Source: an uncultured Muribaculaceae bacterium
GTDB lineage: Bacteria > Bacteroidota > Bacteroidia > Bacteroidales > Muribaculaceae
Assembly (NCBI GenBank): GCA_910584495.1
Contig: CAJUAR010000047.1
Location: 1-22,175 of the forward strand
Length of the DNA stretch: 22,175 nucleotides
Direction of reading: 5' to 3'
Shown: in pieces, positions 8,547-16,364 of the stretch
Layout of the letters: the number at the start of each line of letters is the position of its first letter
How positions within the stretch are numbered: position 1 is the first letter of the stretch
The notes under the pieces: model-generated
Told to the model about the DNA's origin: nothing
Seen by the model: the letters and a program-made list of their open reading frames with translations, nothing else
Databases searched by the model: none
Made by a program: the position numbers and the translations under genes

Positions 8547-9719
8547 ATGACCGTTTCCAAAACTCCCCGGACAAAAAAAAATCAAGCTTCTAAAAGCTCC
8601 CAAAAAAGTGCGGCCAAGGCCCCTGTGTGGAAGCGTATCGTGCACTTCACGCTCACTTTTGTGAGCGTGATTGTTGCCGCTGCACTTGTCATAACCGGCT
8701 ATGCCGGCAATGTGTCGCCGCTGCAGAGCGGCGGTCTGTGGGGCGTGCTCCCGTTAGGCTTCCCCCTGGTGCTCCTGGCCGCCGTGCTGATATTAATACT
8801 CGACCTGTGCTTCTACTGGCGCTCTGCCATAGTGCTTATTTTAGGCATCATAGGTTCGTGCGGCCCTATTCTCACATATTTCCCTGTCAACATAGTCACG
8901 CCCACAGCCCCCGAAGGCTCCGAAAAGCTGACCGTGCTCACCTATAACGTGCTCAACCTCAATCCTCAGAGCGGCGACACCGTCACCCCAAACCCCATGC
9001 TGCAATTCGTTCTTGCGAATAACGCCGACGTGGTGTGCCTGCAGGAGGCCGAGCCCCTCACGCCCAACAAGCGGCTGGGCATCACAGGCGCCCAGGTCGA
9101 CAGCCTCCACGCTCGCTATCCTTATATTATATATGGAGGCAAAGGCACCCAGGCCATATTGTCGAAATATCCCGCCAAGGTTGTCCATCTCGATGTGAAC
9201 GAAAATACATTTGCCAGCGGCGACCTTCAGGCTGTGCGCATAACCATGCCTTCGGGACGGCTGGTGTCGGTGTTCAACGTCCATCTCTTTTCCTTTGCCC
9301 TCACCACCACCGACCGCGAACTCTACCGCAACCTTACCGACCTCAAACACGAGAACATGCGCGAGGTCAAAGACCAGCTGTGGGACAAACTCACTGCCGC
9401 CTCGGTGGGCCGCGCTCGCGAAGTGCAGCAGCTTATGCGCTGGCTCCGACAATATGGCGGTCCCGACGTAATTGTGTGCGGCGACTTCAACGATGTGTCC
9501 GGCTGCTATGCCATCCGGACCCTGGGCGATGCCGGCTTCCGCGACACCTACCCCGAAGTAGGATTCGGCCCCATGGTCACCTACAATGCCAACCGTTTCT
9601 GGTTCTGCATCGACCACCTGCTCTATCGCGGACATATCAAACCTTTGAAACTTGACAAAGGTTCGCTGAAGACCTCCGACCACTACCCCCTCACTGCGAC
9701 CTTCGCCATAACAAAGTGA
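8547..9719 (+). CDS. Membrane-anchored endonuclease/exonuclease/phosphatase (EEP) family protein
   Basis: A basic N-terminal tail (residues 1-30, rich in K and S) is followed by three transmembrane helices (about 32-53, 64-87 and 91-112). The EEP domain then runs from about 127 to 388. The metal-binding and catalytic residues look complete: YNV (N134), QEAE (E167), NVHL (H246), GDFND (D313, N315), IDHLL (D356, H357) and SDHYP (D378, H379). The fold covers DNases, sphingomyelinase-like and inositol-phosphatase-like enzymes; the target here is unknown and may be a lipid or extracytoplasmic phosphodiester. A TTG directly before the ATG at 8547 is in frame but not a better start. The last 29 nt overlap the tail of the opposing broken acyltransferase. 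Confidence 0.9.
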   Translation: MTVSKTPRTKKNQASKSSQKSAAKAPVWKRIVHFTLTFVSVIVAAALVITGYAGNVSPLQSGGLWGVLPLGFPLVLLAAVLILILDLCFYWRSAIVLILGIIGSCGPILTYFPVNIVTPTAPEGSEKLTVLTYNVLNLNPQSGDTVTPNPMLQFVLANNADVVCLQEAEPLTPNKRLGITGAQVDSLHARYPYIIYGGKGTQAILSKYPAKVVHLDVNENTFASGDLQAVRITMPSGRLVSVFNVHLFSFALTTTDRELYRNLTDLKHENMREVKDQLWDKLTAASVGRAREVQQLMRWLRQYGGPDVIVCGDFNDVSGCYAIRTLGDAGFRDTYPEVGFGPMVTYNANRFWFCIDHLLYRGHIKPLKLDKGSLKTSDHYPLTATFAITK

Positions 9720-9900
9720 AATATTTAGGCGAGGGCTGAAAAATTCGTCGGGAAATAGCGCGACGGACAGAGTCGACTATCATTGCTATGGCGTAGAATC
9801 CCAATACCATAAGCAAGCCGAAAAGGAACAACATCGGACCGGACATTGTGGCTCCGGCCTGAACCATGGCCGGTTTCATGATTCCGCCCCATACCGGAGG
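9691..9900 (-). pseudogene. Detached C-terminal end of the acyltransferase, after an in-frame TGA
   Basis: Immediately after the TGA at 9901-9903 the same reading frame stays open for another 69 codons to a TGA at 9691-9693. It begins PPVWGGIMKPAMVQAGATMSG, holds one clear transmembrane helix (MLFLFGLLMVLGFYAIAMIV) and ends in a basic tail (RRAISRRIF). This is what the last helix and cytoplasmic tail of an acyltransferase-3 protein should look like. It has no promoter or start signal of its own, though an ATG at 9879 could begin a 62-residue fragment. Confidence 0.7.
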
Positions 9901-10728
9901 TCACTTGTGGATGAGGTAGACAGCAAAGGCCGAACGAGCGGCATAGTTTACCGTCCGCGAAGTGAATTTCATAGTTGCAAAGAGCATAAACAGGCTCGCC
10001 GTCGACAGCAATACGAAGGGCGAATTATAAGCAAACGCTTGCCGCGACGGGAGGAAGAACGCCAGCACTATGGTACACACTGTGGAGGCCAAGTAAACGG
10101 TTGCGATAGTGCGTCTATTTTTTCTCAATGTGTCGACATCCACATATAGCCGCAAGTACCGCCCTAAGAGATAGACAAGTACGAGTTGGATGATGGTATA
10201 TCCCGTGGGGTTGAAACTGCCCTGCCACCACCATCCGCACCAAACGTTGAAACCCGTGAACAAGGCCAGCCACACGCTTGCCTGACGGCGTGAGAGAGCC
10301 TCAAAACTGCGGTTGAGAATGGGACTTAGAAGCATCAACCCGAAGTAAGCCGGAACATACCACAGGTCGGTATGTGTGAGCACAAGCCAGCTCTCGCACC
10401 ATCCACCAAACGATAGTTTGTCGGGGTAAAGAAGCCACAAAAGGCTGTAGATGCCCACGGCATAGAACACACATTCAAAAAGATAGCTCCCTATGCCGCG
10501 CCACCGCAGCTTGATGCCGAAGTAGCCCGAAATCATGGTGAAACAGTTGACGCACACAATGGCCACGGCCTCGACCGTGAGGCGGCCAAGGTCGTAGGTA
10601 GTGCAACTACTTATATTACCGAATAATTCAGGAAGGCCGAGAGCACCGTTGGCATGCACGATAAGCACCAGGAGCATGCTCACAATGCGGAGCAGCTCCA
10701 TGTTGGATTGTCGTTGTTCGTTCGGCAT
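9901..10728 (-). CDS. Acyltransferase-3 family membrane protein, C-terminally truncated
   Basis: The 275 residues start RQSNMELLRIVSMLLVLIVHANG, the typical first helix of acyltransferase-3 proteins with the key histidine at residue 25. These enzymes O-acylate surface polysaccharides or lipids at the inner membrane. Around eight to nine hydrophobic helices follow. The protein stops at AVYLIHK, where family members usually continue with a loop and a final helix; that missing part is encoded in the same frame right after the TGA. Uninterrupted, it would be about 345 residues, a normal family length. The start ATG overlaps the stop of the upstream Dabb gene (TAATG). Whether the truncated protein works is unknown; I treat the gene as probably inactivated. 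Confidence 0.82.
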   Translation of the reverse strand: MPNEQRQSNMELLRIVSMLLVLIVHANGALGLPELFGNISSCTTYDLGRLTVEAVAIVCVNCFTMISGYFGIKLRWRGIGSYLFECVFYAVGIYSLLWLLYPDKLSFGGWCESWLVLTHTDLWYVPAYFGLMLLSPILNRSFEALSRRQASVWLALFTGFNVWCGWWWQGSFNPTGYTIIQLVLVYLLGRYLRLYVDVDTLRKNRRTIATVYLASTVCTIVLAFFLPSRQAFAYNSPFVLLSTASLFMLFATMKFTSRTVNYAARSAFAVYLIHK

Positions 10729-11024
10729 TAAGCCTGATAATCAACGCATGCGCGTTGTTCGACCGCGGCCTTGATAATGGCCACGCATGCCAGATGCGCC
10801 GGGTGCGCCGAGTATGTGGCAAGGTCGTCGTAACTGTCGCACAGCGCGGTGAGGACAATATTCCAGTTGCCGTCGGCGGGACCGTCGTTGATGCCCACTT
10901 CCACGCTCTTGAGCTGTGGAATTTGTGTCGGAAGAGCTTCGATAGCGGCCTTGAATTCCTTGGCCATTGCTTGTTTGGCAGCGGCATCGCCTGCCAGTCT
11001 GAACATTACAATATGCTTGATCAT
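10728..11024 (-). CDS. Dabb (stress-responsive alpha/beta-barrel) domain protein
   Basis: This 98-residue protein starts MIKHIVMFRL, the standard opening of Dabb proteins, small dimeric ferredoxin-like barrels. Conserved features include the beta strand IKHIVMFRL, the central LKSVEVGIND strand, NWNIVLTALCDSYDDLATYSAHPAHLACV and the C-terminal RACVDY. The biochemical role of bacterial Dabb proteins is generally unknown. The start at 11024 is preferred over an in-frame ATG at 11078, which would run back into lysC. It begins 19 nt after the lysC stop and its TAA overlaps the next ATG, so lysC, this gene and the acyltransferase form one transcription unit. Confidence 0.88.
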   Translation of the reverse strand: MIKHIVMFRLAGDAAAKQAMAKEFKAAIEALPTQIPQLKSVEVGINDGPADGNWNIVLTALCDSYDDLATYSAHPAHLACVAIIKAAVEQRACVDYQA

Positions 11025-11043
11025 GCTTCTATGATTTATTCTG

Positions 11044-12354
11044 TTAGAAAATATGATTGCTGAGGGCTTTGAGGGCACGCACCTTGTCTTGCGCCCTCAC
11101 AAGGACGGAGATGTTGTAGTTAGAGCCGCCATACGAAATCATGCGCACCGGAATGCTGCCCAAGGCTTCGAGAACCTTGGTTTCGAAGCCGCAGTTGTGC
11201 CATTCGAGGTCGCCCACAACGCAGACAATTACCATATCCTCGTCGACAGTCACTGTGCCAAAATCTTTGAGTTCGTCAATGATATTGGCAAGGTTTGTGC
11301 GGTCGTCGATAGTAACACTCACCCCCACTTCCGATGTGGCCATCATATCGATAGGGGTGTGGTAATTGTCAAAAATTTCAAACACTTTGTGCAGAAATCC
11401 GTAGGCCATGAGCATACGTCCCGACTTGATTTTGATTGCGGTGATGTTGTCCTTGGCTGCTATGGCCTTGATGGTGCCCGCCGGCGTGGTGTTGCAGATG
11501 ATAGTTCCCGGGGCTTCGGGTTCCATGGTATTGAGCAGCCGCACGGGAATGTTGTGGAGCTTGGCCGGCAAAACACATGCCGGATGCAGGATTTTGGCCC
11601 CGAAGTAGGCCAGCTCGGCAGCTTCCTCAAAATGGAGAGTGCTCACCGGCGCGGTGTTTTCCACATAACGCGGGTCATTATTGTGCATGCCGTCGATGTC
11701 GGTCCAGATCTGAATTTCCTCGGCATCGGCCACAGCCCCTATAATAGATGCCGTATAGTCCGAGCCGCCACGGTGAAGGTTGTCAATGCCGCCACGGTCG
11801 TTGAGGCAGATATATCCCTGGGTGATAAAGAGCTCGGCTTGCGGCTCCATGTCGAGCAAACGGCGCAGACGCGACCCTATGTGACTCATATCCGGCTCGC
11901 CGCCGGGCAAAGTACGCATAAAATCGAGAGCCGGCAAAAGCACCGAACGCACGCCGCGTTGCTCCAGCAAGTTCTGCATCAGGGCTGTCGACATCAGTTC
12001 GCCCTGGCTCAGAATTTCTTTTTCTCCGGCCTCGGTGAGCGTCTCGTTGCAAAACGAGCGAAGGACAGCAAAACTGCGTGCTACAGCCGCCCTTGCACGC
12101 TCGCCATATTCGCTGTCTCCGAAAAGCTCGGCAATTGTGGCATCGTACTTGGCCTGCAGGCCGTTGATTGTTTCCTGTGCTCCGGGCACATTGCCTTTGT
12201 AGAAATATTCGGCAATTTCTACAAGCGTGTTTGTGGTTCCCGACATTGCCGAGAGCACAACAATGTTGCGGCCCTTGCCGCTGATAAGGTCGGCAACGTG
12301 CTCGATGCGCTTTGCCGAGCCTACCGATGTGCCGCCAAATTTAAGTACTTTCAA
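11044..12354 (-). CDS. lysC: Aspartate kinase (monofunctional, with ACT domains)
   Basis: Aspartate kinase phosphorylates L-aspartate, the first step to lysine, threonine, methionine and diaminopimelate. The 436-residue protein shows KFGGTSVGSA (5-14), the substrate region FITQGYICLND...RGGSDYTAS (196-203), WTDIDGMHNNDPR (217-229) and two C-terminal ACT regions (about 305-370 and 375-436) for feedback control. No homoserine dehydrogenase is fused. I place the start at the TTG at 12354, giving MKVLKFGG as in relatives; the in-frame ATG at 12390 lies inside the promoter -7 box and would not be transcribed. It is the first gene of the lysC-Dabb-acyltransferase unit. No lysine riboswitch is visible in the short leader. 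Confidence 0.93.
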   Translation of the reverse strand: MKVLKFGGTSVGSAKRIEHVADLISGKGRNIVVLSAMSGTTNTLVEIAEYFYKGNVPGAQETINGLQAKYDATIAELFGDSEYGERARAAVARSFAVLRSFCNETLTEAGEKEILSQGELMSTALMQNLLEQRGVRSVLLPALDFMRTLPGGEPDMSHIGSRLRRLLDMEPQAELFITQGYICLNDRGGIDNLHRGGSDYTASIIGAVADAEEIQIWTDIDGMHNNDPRYVENTAPVSTLHFEEAAELAYFGAKILHPACVLPAKLHNIPVRLLNTMEPEAPGTIICNTTPAGTIKAIAAKDNITAIKIKSGRMLMAYGFLHKVFEIFDNYHTPIDMMATSEVGVSVTIDDRTNLANIIDELKDFGTVTVDEDMVIVCVVGDLEWHNCGFETKVLEALGSIPVRMISYGGSNYNISVLVRAQDKVRALKALSNHIF

Positions 12355-12387
12355 CTCTCTGTGTATGTTTAAATGATAAAAGCACTG

Positions 12388-12421
12388 CAAAATTAGTCAA
12401 AAAATTTCACATAGAGCCAAA
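12388..12421 (-). promoter_or_regulatory. Promoter of lysC
   Basis: On the minus strand TTTG (12418-12421), a 22-nt spacer and TAATTTTG (12388-12395) fit the Bacteroidota consensus. The start point near 12381 leaves a leader of about 27 nt before the TTG at 12354. Confidence 0.62.
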
Positions 12422-12480
12422 TAACACCGTTGGCGATTGATTGAATGCCCGGCTGGGGGAAAAGAGCCGCTTCATTTTAT

Positions 12481-12511
12481 TTTGCTTTATTATTAATATT
12501 TGCTATCTTTG
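12481..12511 (+). promoter_or_regulatory. Promoter of ilvE
   Basis: TTTG (12481-12484), 19 nt, then TATCTTTG (12504-12511) is a near-perfect Bacteroidota promoter. The start point near 12518 gives a 20-nt leader before the ATG at 12539. Confidence 0.75.
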
Positions 12512-12538
12512 CGGAGTATATAAACAAAAACATAAGAC

Positions 12539-13561
12539 ATGGATACAACAATAGACTGGGGAAATCTCCCGTTTGGCTACCTGCCCACCGACTACAATGT
12601 TCGATGTGAGTTCCACAATGGCCAATGGGGCCCCATCGAAGTGTCTCAATCAGACAAAATCGACATCCACATTGCGGCCACAACTCTTCATTACGGCCAG
12701 GAAATCTTCGAAGGCCTCAAGGCTTTTCGCGGTGTCGACGGCAAAGTGCGAATCTTCCGCCTGGAAGAAAACGCCAAACGTCTGCAAGAATCGGCCAAAG
12801 GTCTGCTCATGGCTCCCGTGCCCACCGAGCTTTTCCGCGAAATGTGTCTTCAGGCCGTAAAACTCAACGAACGTTTCATCCCCCCCTATGGCAGCGGAGC
12901 ATCACTCTATATCCGCCCGCTCGAAATAGGCCTCACTCCGCGCATCGGCGTTAAAGAAGCCGAAGACTACCTTTTCATCATCATGGTTACGCCCGTAGGG
13001 CCCTACTTCAAAGGCGGTTTCAAAAACACCAACATCTGCATCATGAGGGAATACGACCGCGTGGCCCCTCAAGGCACAGGCCGCTGGAAAGTGGGCGGCA
13101 ACTATGCCGCATCGCTCGGAGCCTCGCACCGTGCTCACGAAATGGGCTACTCTGCAGTGCTCTTCCTCGACCCCAAAGAGAAAAAATACCTCGACGAGTG
13201 CGGTCCTGCCAACTTCTATGCCATCAAGGACGGTAAATATATCACCCCTAAGAGCGACAGCATCCTGCCCTCAATCACCAATATGAGCCTCATGGAGCTT
13301 GCTCGCGAAATGGGCATGGAAGTGGAACAACGCCACATCACTGTCGACGAGCTTGCAGATGTCAGCGAAGCCGCCGCATGCGGCACTGCCGCCGTTTGCT
13401 CGCCAATTGGCGAAATCGACGATATAGACACCGGCAAAAAATATGTCATCTCGAAGGACGGCAAGCCCGGCCCCGTCACCACCGAATTTGTGCGCCGCCT
13501 CGACGCGATCCGCCACGGCGAAGAACCCGATACCCACGGCTGGAACACTATAGTAATGTAA
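12539..13561 (+). CDS. ilvE: Branched-chain-amino-acid aminotransferase
   Basis: This PLP enzyme moves the amino group between leucine, isoleucine or valine and 2-oxoglutarate, in the last synthetic or first degradative step. The 340-residue protein is full length for the class IV fold. The PLP-binding lysine is K184 in GRWKVGGNYAASL. Other family signatures are LHYGQEIFEGLKAFRG (51-65), SLYIRPLEIG (122-131), LDECGPANFYAI and the phosphate-binding CGTAAVCSP segment near the end. It belongs to the longer form that resembles eukaryotic and actinobacterial BCATs. The HD-domain gene starts 6 nt after its stop, so the two are cotranscribed. Confidence 0.95.
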   Translation: MDTTIDWGNLPFGYLPTDYNVRCEFHNGQWGPIEVSQSDKIDIHIAATTLHYGQEIFEGLKAFRGVDGKVRIFRLEENAKRLQESAKGLLMAPVPTELFREMCLQAVKLNERFIPPYGSGASLYIRPLEIGLTPRIGVKEAEDYLFIIMVTPVGPYFKGGFKNTNICIMREYDRVAPQGTGRWKVGGNYAASLGASHRAHEMGYSAVLFLDPKEKKYLDECGPANFYAIKDGKYITPKSDSILPSITNMSLMELAREMGMEVEQRHITVDELADVSEAAACGTAAVCSPIGEIDDIDTGKKYVISKDGKPGPVTTEFVRRLDAIRHGEEPDTHGWNTIVM

Positions 13562-13567
13562 AAGGCC

Positions 13568-14113
13568 ATGCTTTGGCAAACAATTATCGACAAATATTAT
13601 CCCGCAGACCGCAAGGTCCGCGGGATTTTGCTATCGCACAGCCATGCCGTGGCTACCATGGCCCTTGCAATTGCACGAAAAAAACATCTGCCTCTGACCG
13701 AGGAAGAAATTGAAAATGCCGCCATGCTCCACGACATAGGCATCATCGCCACCGATGCTCCCGGCATCGACTGCCACGGCACCGCACCCTATCTTGCCCA
13801 CGGCGCAATAGGCGCCGACATGCTGCGTGCCCAGGGAGCTCCCGAAATATATGCCCTCGTGGCCGAACGACACACCGGAGCCGGCCTGACAGCGGCCGAA
13901 ATCGAAGCCCGCTCGCTGCCCATGCCTCACGGCCGCTGCTATATGCCTGAAAGCTTGCTCGAAAAGCTGATATGCTATGCCGACTGTTTCTTTTCCAAAA
14001 GCGGCGACATGAAGCAAAAAAGCCTCGAACGCGTCGAAGCCTCTATGGCCTCGTTCGGCCCCGACGTGCTGCAACGCTTCCGCATCCTCCACGCCGAGTT
14101 CGACCTTGGATGA
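13568..14113 (+). CDS. HD-domain phosphohydrolase
   Basis: This 181-residue soluble protein has the metal-binding HD pattern: H26 in SHSHAVA, the doublet H55-D56 in MLHDIGI, H78 in LAHGA, H102 in ERHTGAG and D139 in CYADCFF. This is the HDIG arrangement of small standalone phosphohydrolases. The substrate, probably a nucleotide or other phosphate ester, cannot be told from sequence. The first residues MLWQTIIDKYYP are typical of Bacteroidales members. It lies 6 nt after ilvE, likely on the same transcript, although no functional tie between the two is known to me. Confidence 0.87.
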   Translation: MLWQTIIDKYYPADRKVRGILLSHSHAVATMALAIARKKHLPLTEEEIENAAMLHDIGIIATDAPGIDCHGTAPYLAHGAIGADMLRAQGAPEIYALVAERHTGAGLTAAEIEARSLPMPHGRCYMPESLLEKLICYADCFFSKSGDMKQKSLERVEASMASFGPDVLQRFRILHAEFDLG

Positions 14114-14175
14114 AGACAACCGCAGAAATCTTCAAAAATAAAGCTTCGACATCAGAAAAAACAAAAATATTTGCT

Positions 14176-14183
14176 TATATTTG
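14176..14183 (+). promoter_or_regulatory. Candidate -7 element for the 2-oxoacid oxidoreductase operon
   Basis: TATATTTG matches TAnnTTTG and lies 59 nt before the ferredoxin-subunit ATG at 14242. There is no convincing TTTG at the right upstream distance, so the call rests on one element. The leader contains a small CAGGC/GCCTG inverted repeat near 14200-14215. Confidence 0.45.
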
Positions 14184-14241
14184 CAAGTGATAAACCACAG
14201 GCCGGCAAAGCCTGCATTAAACATTAAATACCTGAAAAATT

Positions 14242-14478
14242 ATGGCAAAAGTCTATGGAGCCGTGACGATTGACAGCGACCGATGCAAAGGATGCGACCT
14301 CTGCGTGGTGGCTTGTCCCACCGACACACTTTCGCTCCAACCAAAGGAAGTGAACGACAGGGGCTATCACTATGCCTATCCTGCCCATCCCGAGACATGC
14401 ATAGGTTGCGCCGCCTGCGCCACCGTGTGCCCCGATGCTTGCATCGAAGTATATCGTGTTGTCGACCGCCAAAAATAG
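14242..14478 (+). CDS. korD: 2-oxoacid:ferredoxin oxidoreductase, delta (2x[4Fe-4S] ferredoxin) subunit
   Basis: This 78-residue ferredoxin-like subunit has two CxxCxxCxxxC clusters: C15, C18, C21, C25 and C53, C56, C59, C63, each followed by proline. It would pass electrons from the catalytic subunits to soluble ferredoxin. It heads a tight four-gene set in which the alpha gene follows after 9 nt. As a delta subunit it is complete. The name korD follows the KOR/VOR family; the actual 2-oxoacid is not fixed by this subunit. Confidence 0.9.
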   Translation: MAKVYGAVTIDSDRCKGCDLCVVACPTDTLSLQPKEVNDRGYHYAYPAHPETCIGCAACATVCPDACIEVYRVVDRQK

Positions 14479-14487
14479 AATAAAGCT

Positions 14488-15570
14488 ATGGAAGATGAAA
14501 TAAAATTGATGAAAGGCAACGAGGCTATAGCCCATGCAGCAATCCGTTATGGCGTTGACGGCTATTTCGGCTATCCTATCACACCGCAGTCGGAAGTGCT
14601 CGAAACACTTGCCGAACTCAAACCATGGGAAACCACCGGAATGGTGGTGCTTCAGGCCGAAAGCGAAGTTGCCGCCATTAACATGGTATATGGCGGAGCA
14701 GCAACGGGCAAAGCCGTAATGACCTCCTCGTCGAGCCCCGGCGTGAGCCTCAAGCAGGAAGGCATCAGCTACCTTGCTGCTTCAGAGCTGCCGGCACTAA
14801 TTGTCAATGTGATGCGCGGCGGTCCCGGACTGGGCACCATCCAGCCCTCGCAGTCCGACTATTTCCAGGCCACAAAGGGCGGCGGCCACGGCGACTACCA
14901 CCTCATCGTTCTGGCACCCTCCACTGTGCAGGAAATGGCCGACTTCGTAGCCCTCGGCTTCGACCTTGCTTTCAAATACCGTAACCCGGCAATGATTCTT
15001 GCCGACGGCGTTGTGGGCCAGATGATGGAAAAAGTGGTGCTGCCGCCGCAGCGTCCCCGCCGCACCGAGGAAGAAATACGCAGTCAGTGCCCTTGGGCTG
15101 CTTGCGGCAAAGGCGGCCGCGGACACCGCAACGTCGTTACGTCACTCGAACTCGATTCGGCAAAGATGGAAGAAAACAACCTCCGCTTCCAGCGCACCTA
15201 CCGCGAGATTGAGCAGAACGAAGTGCGCTTCCAGGAATACTTCACCGACGATGCCGAATACCTCATCGTAGCCTTCGGCTCGGTGGCCCGCATATGCCTC
15301 AAAGCCATTGAGGATGCTCGCGAAAAAGGGTTGAAAATTGGCCTGCTCCGTCCCATCACCCTGTGGCCCTTCCCCACTGCCGAAGTGGCACGTCTGGCCA
15401 AGAATGTGAAAGGCATACTCACCGTCGAGCTCAACGCCGGCCAGATGATTGAAGACGTGCGCCTTGCTGTTGATGGCGCTGTGCCCGTGCATCATTTCGG
15501 CCGTATGGGCGGCATTGTTCCCAACCCCAACGAGGTGCTCGAAGCCCTCAGTGCTCATTTCAACATCTAA
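14488..15570 (+). CDS. vorB: 2-oxoacid:ferredoxin oxidoreductase, alpha subunit (VorB/KorA type)
   Basis: This 360-residue subunit holds the pyrimidine-side domain that binds the thiamine diphosphate ring. Visible signatures are MKGNEAIAHAAIRYGVDGYFGYPITPQSEVLE (YPITP at 29-33), the AESEVAAINMVYGGAATGKAVMTSSSSPG segment, and the second domain from about 250 with SVARICLKAIEDAREKG and GLLRPITLWPFP. The enzyme oxidatively decarboxylates 2-oxoacids to acyl-CoA with reduced ferredoxin, or runs in reverse. Its length and sequence match proteins named VorB (3-methyl-2-oxobutanoate dehydrogenase) in Bacteroides; 2-oxoglutarate is an alternative substrate. The beta gene starts 13 nt downstream. Confidence 0.92.
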   Translation: MEDEIKLMKGNEAIAHAAIRYGVDGYFGYPITPQSEVLETLAELKPWETTGMVVLQAESEVAAINMVYGGAATGKAVMTSSSSPGVSLKQEGISYLAASELPALIVNVMRGGPGLGTIQPSQSDYFQATKGGGHGDYHLIVLAPSTVQEMADFVALGFDLAFKYRNPAMILADGVVGQMMEKVVLPPQRPRRTEEEIRSQCPWAACGKGGRGHRNVVTSLELDSAKMEENNLRFQRTYREIEQNEVRFQEYFTDDAEYLIVAFGSVARICLKAIEDAREKGLKIGLLRPITLWPFPTAEVARLAKNVKGILTVELNAGQMIEDVRLAVDGAVPVHHFGRMGGIVPNPNEVLEALSAHFNI

Positions 15571-15583
15571 ACTTCCAAGAGCC

Positions 15584-16357
15584 ATGACACAAGAAGAAAT
15601 AATCCGCCCGGAGAACAAGGTCTACAGCCGTCCGACCTTTCTCACCGATAACTATACACACTACTGCCCCGGATGCTCCCACGGCGTGGTGCACAAAATT
15701 ATTGCCGAACTTGTCGATGAAATGGGCATTGGCGAAAAATCGCTCGGTATAGCCCCCGTGGGATGCGCAGTCTTTGCCTATAACTATATCGACATCGACT
15801 GGATTGAAGCCGCACACGGCCGCGCTCCCGCTCTGGCCACCGCTGCTTCGCGCCTCAACCCCGACATGCTGGTGTTCACCTACCAGGGCGACGGCGACCT
15901 CTCGGCCATCGGCACCGCCGAGACTATCCACGCCTGCAACCGTGGCGAAAACATTGCCATCATCTTTATCAACAACGGCATCTATGGCATGACAGGCGGC
16001 CAGATGGCTCCCACCACCCTGCTGGGCATGAAGACCGCCACCACACCCTATGGCCGCGACGCCGTGCTCAACGGCTATCCACTGGCCATAACCAACCTTC
16101 TGGCACAGCTCGACGGCACATGCTATGTCACCCGCCAGGCCGTCCACACCGCTGCTGCCGTGCGCAAGACCAAAGCAGCCATCAAGCATGCGTTCGAAAA
16201 CGCCATCAACAAATGCGGAACTTCGGTGGTCGAAATCGTTTCCACCTGCAACTCCGGCTGGAAGCTGTCGCCCGCCAAGTCCAACGAATGGATGGTGGAA
16301 CACATGTTCGAAAAATATCCCTTAGGCGACCTCAAAAACGTTGAATCAATTCATTGA
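15584..16357 (+). CDS. korB: 2-oxoacid:ferredoxin oxidoreductase, beta (thiamine diphosphate) subunit
   Basis: This 257-residue catalytic subunit binds the diphosphate end of thiamine diphosphate. The motif GDGD (102-105) to NN (130-131) in FINNGIYGMTGGQ is intact. YCPGCSHG (27-34) is the conserved cysteine-containing start of the fold, and APVGCAVF (57-64) follows. I use the ATG at 15584 (MTQEEIIRPENKVYSRP). An in-frame start at 15449 would overlap the alpha gene by over 120 nt and adds an unrelated sequence. The gamma gene follows after 7 nt. Confidence 0.92.
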   Translation: MTQEEIIRPENKVYSRPTFLTDNYTHYCPGCSHGVVHKIIAELVDEMGIGEKSLGIAPVGCAVFAYNYIDIDWIEAAHGRAPALATAASRLNPDMLVFTYQGDGDLSAIGTAETIHACNRGENIAIIFINNGIYGMTGGQMAPTTLLGMKTATTPYGRDAVLNGYPLAITNLLAQLDGTCYVTRQAVHTAAAVRKTKAAIKHAFENAINKCGTSVVEIVSTCNSGWKLSPAKSNEWMVEHMFEKYPLGDLKNVESIH

Positions 16358-16364
16358 CAAGCCC

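Noticed and set aside
9901..9903. TGA in the acyltransferase as selenocysteine or reassigned codon
   Set aside because: TGA ends several other genes here, no SECIS-like hairpin is evident, and this family has no known selenoprotein members.
11053..12372. 439-codon plus-strand open frame
   Set aside because: It mirrors lysC on the other strand. lysC has all aspartate-kinase motifs; the mirror frame has none and begins inside the opposing gene.
14110..14190. 26-codon frame (MKTTAEIFKNK...) whose ATG overlaps the HD-gene stop
   Set aside because: The ATGA overlap is suggestive, but the frame covers the -7 element of the next operon and the peptide is low-complexity and unrecognised.
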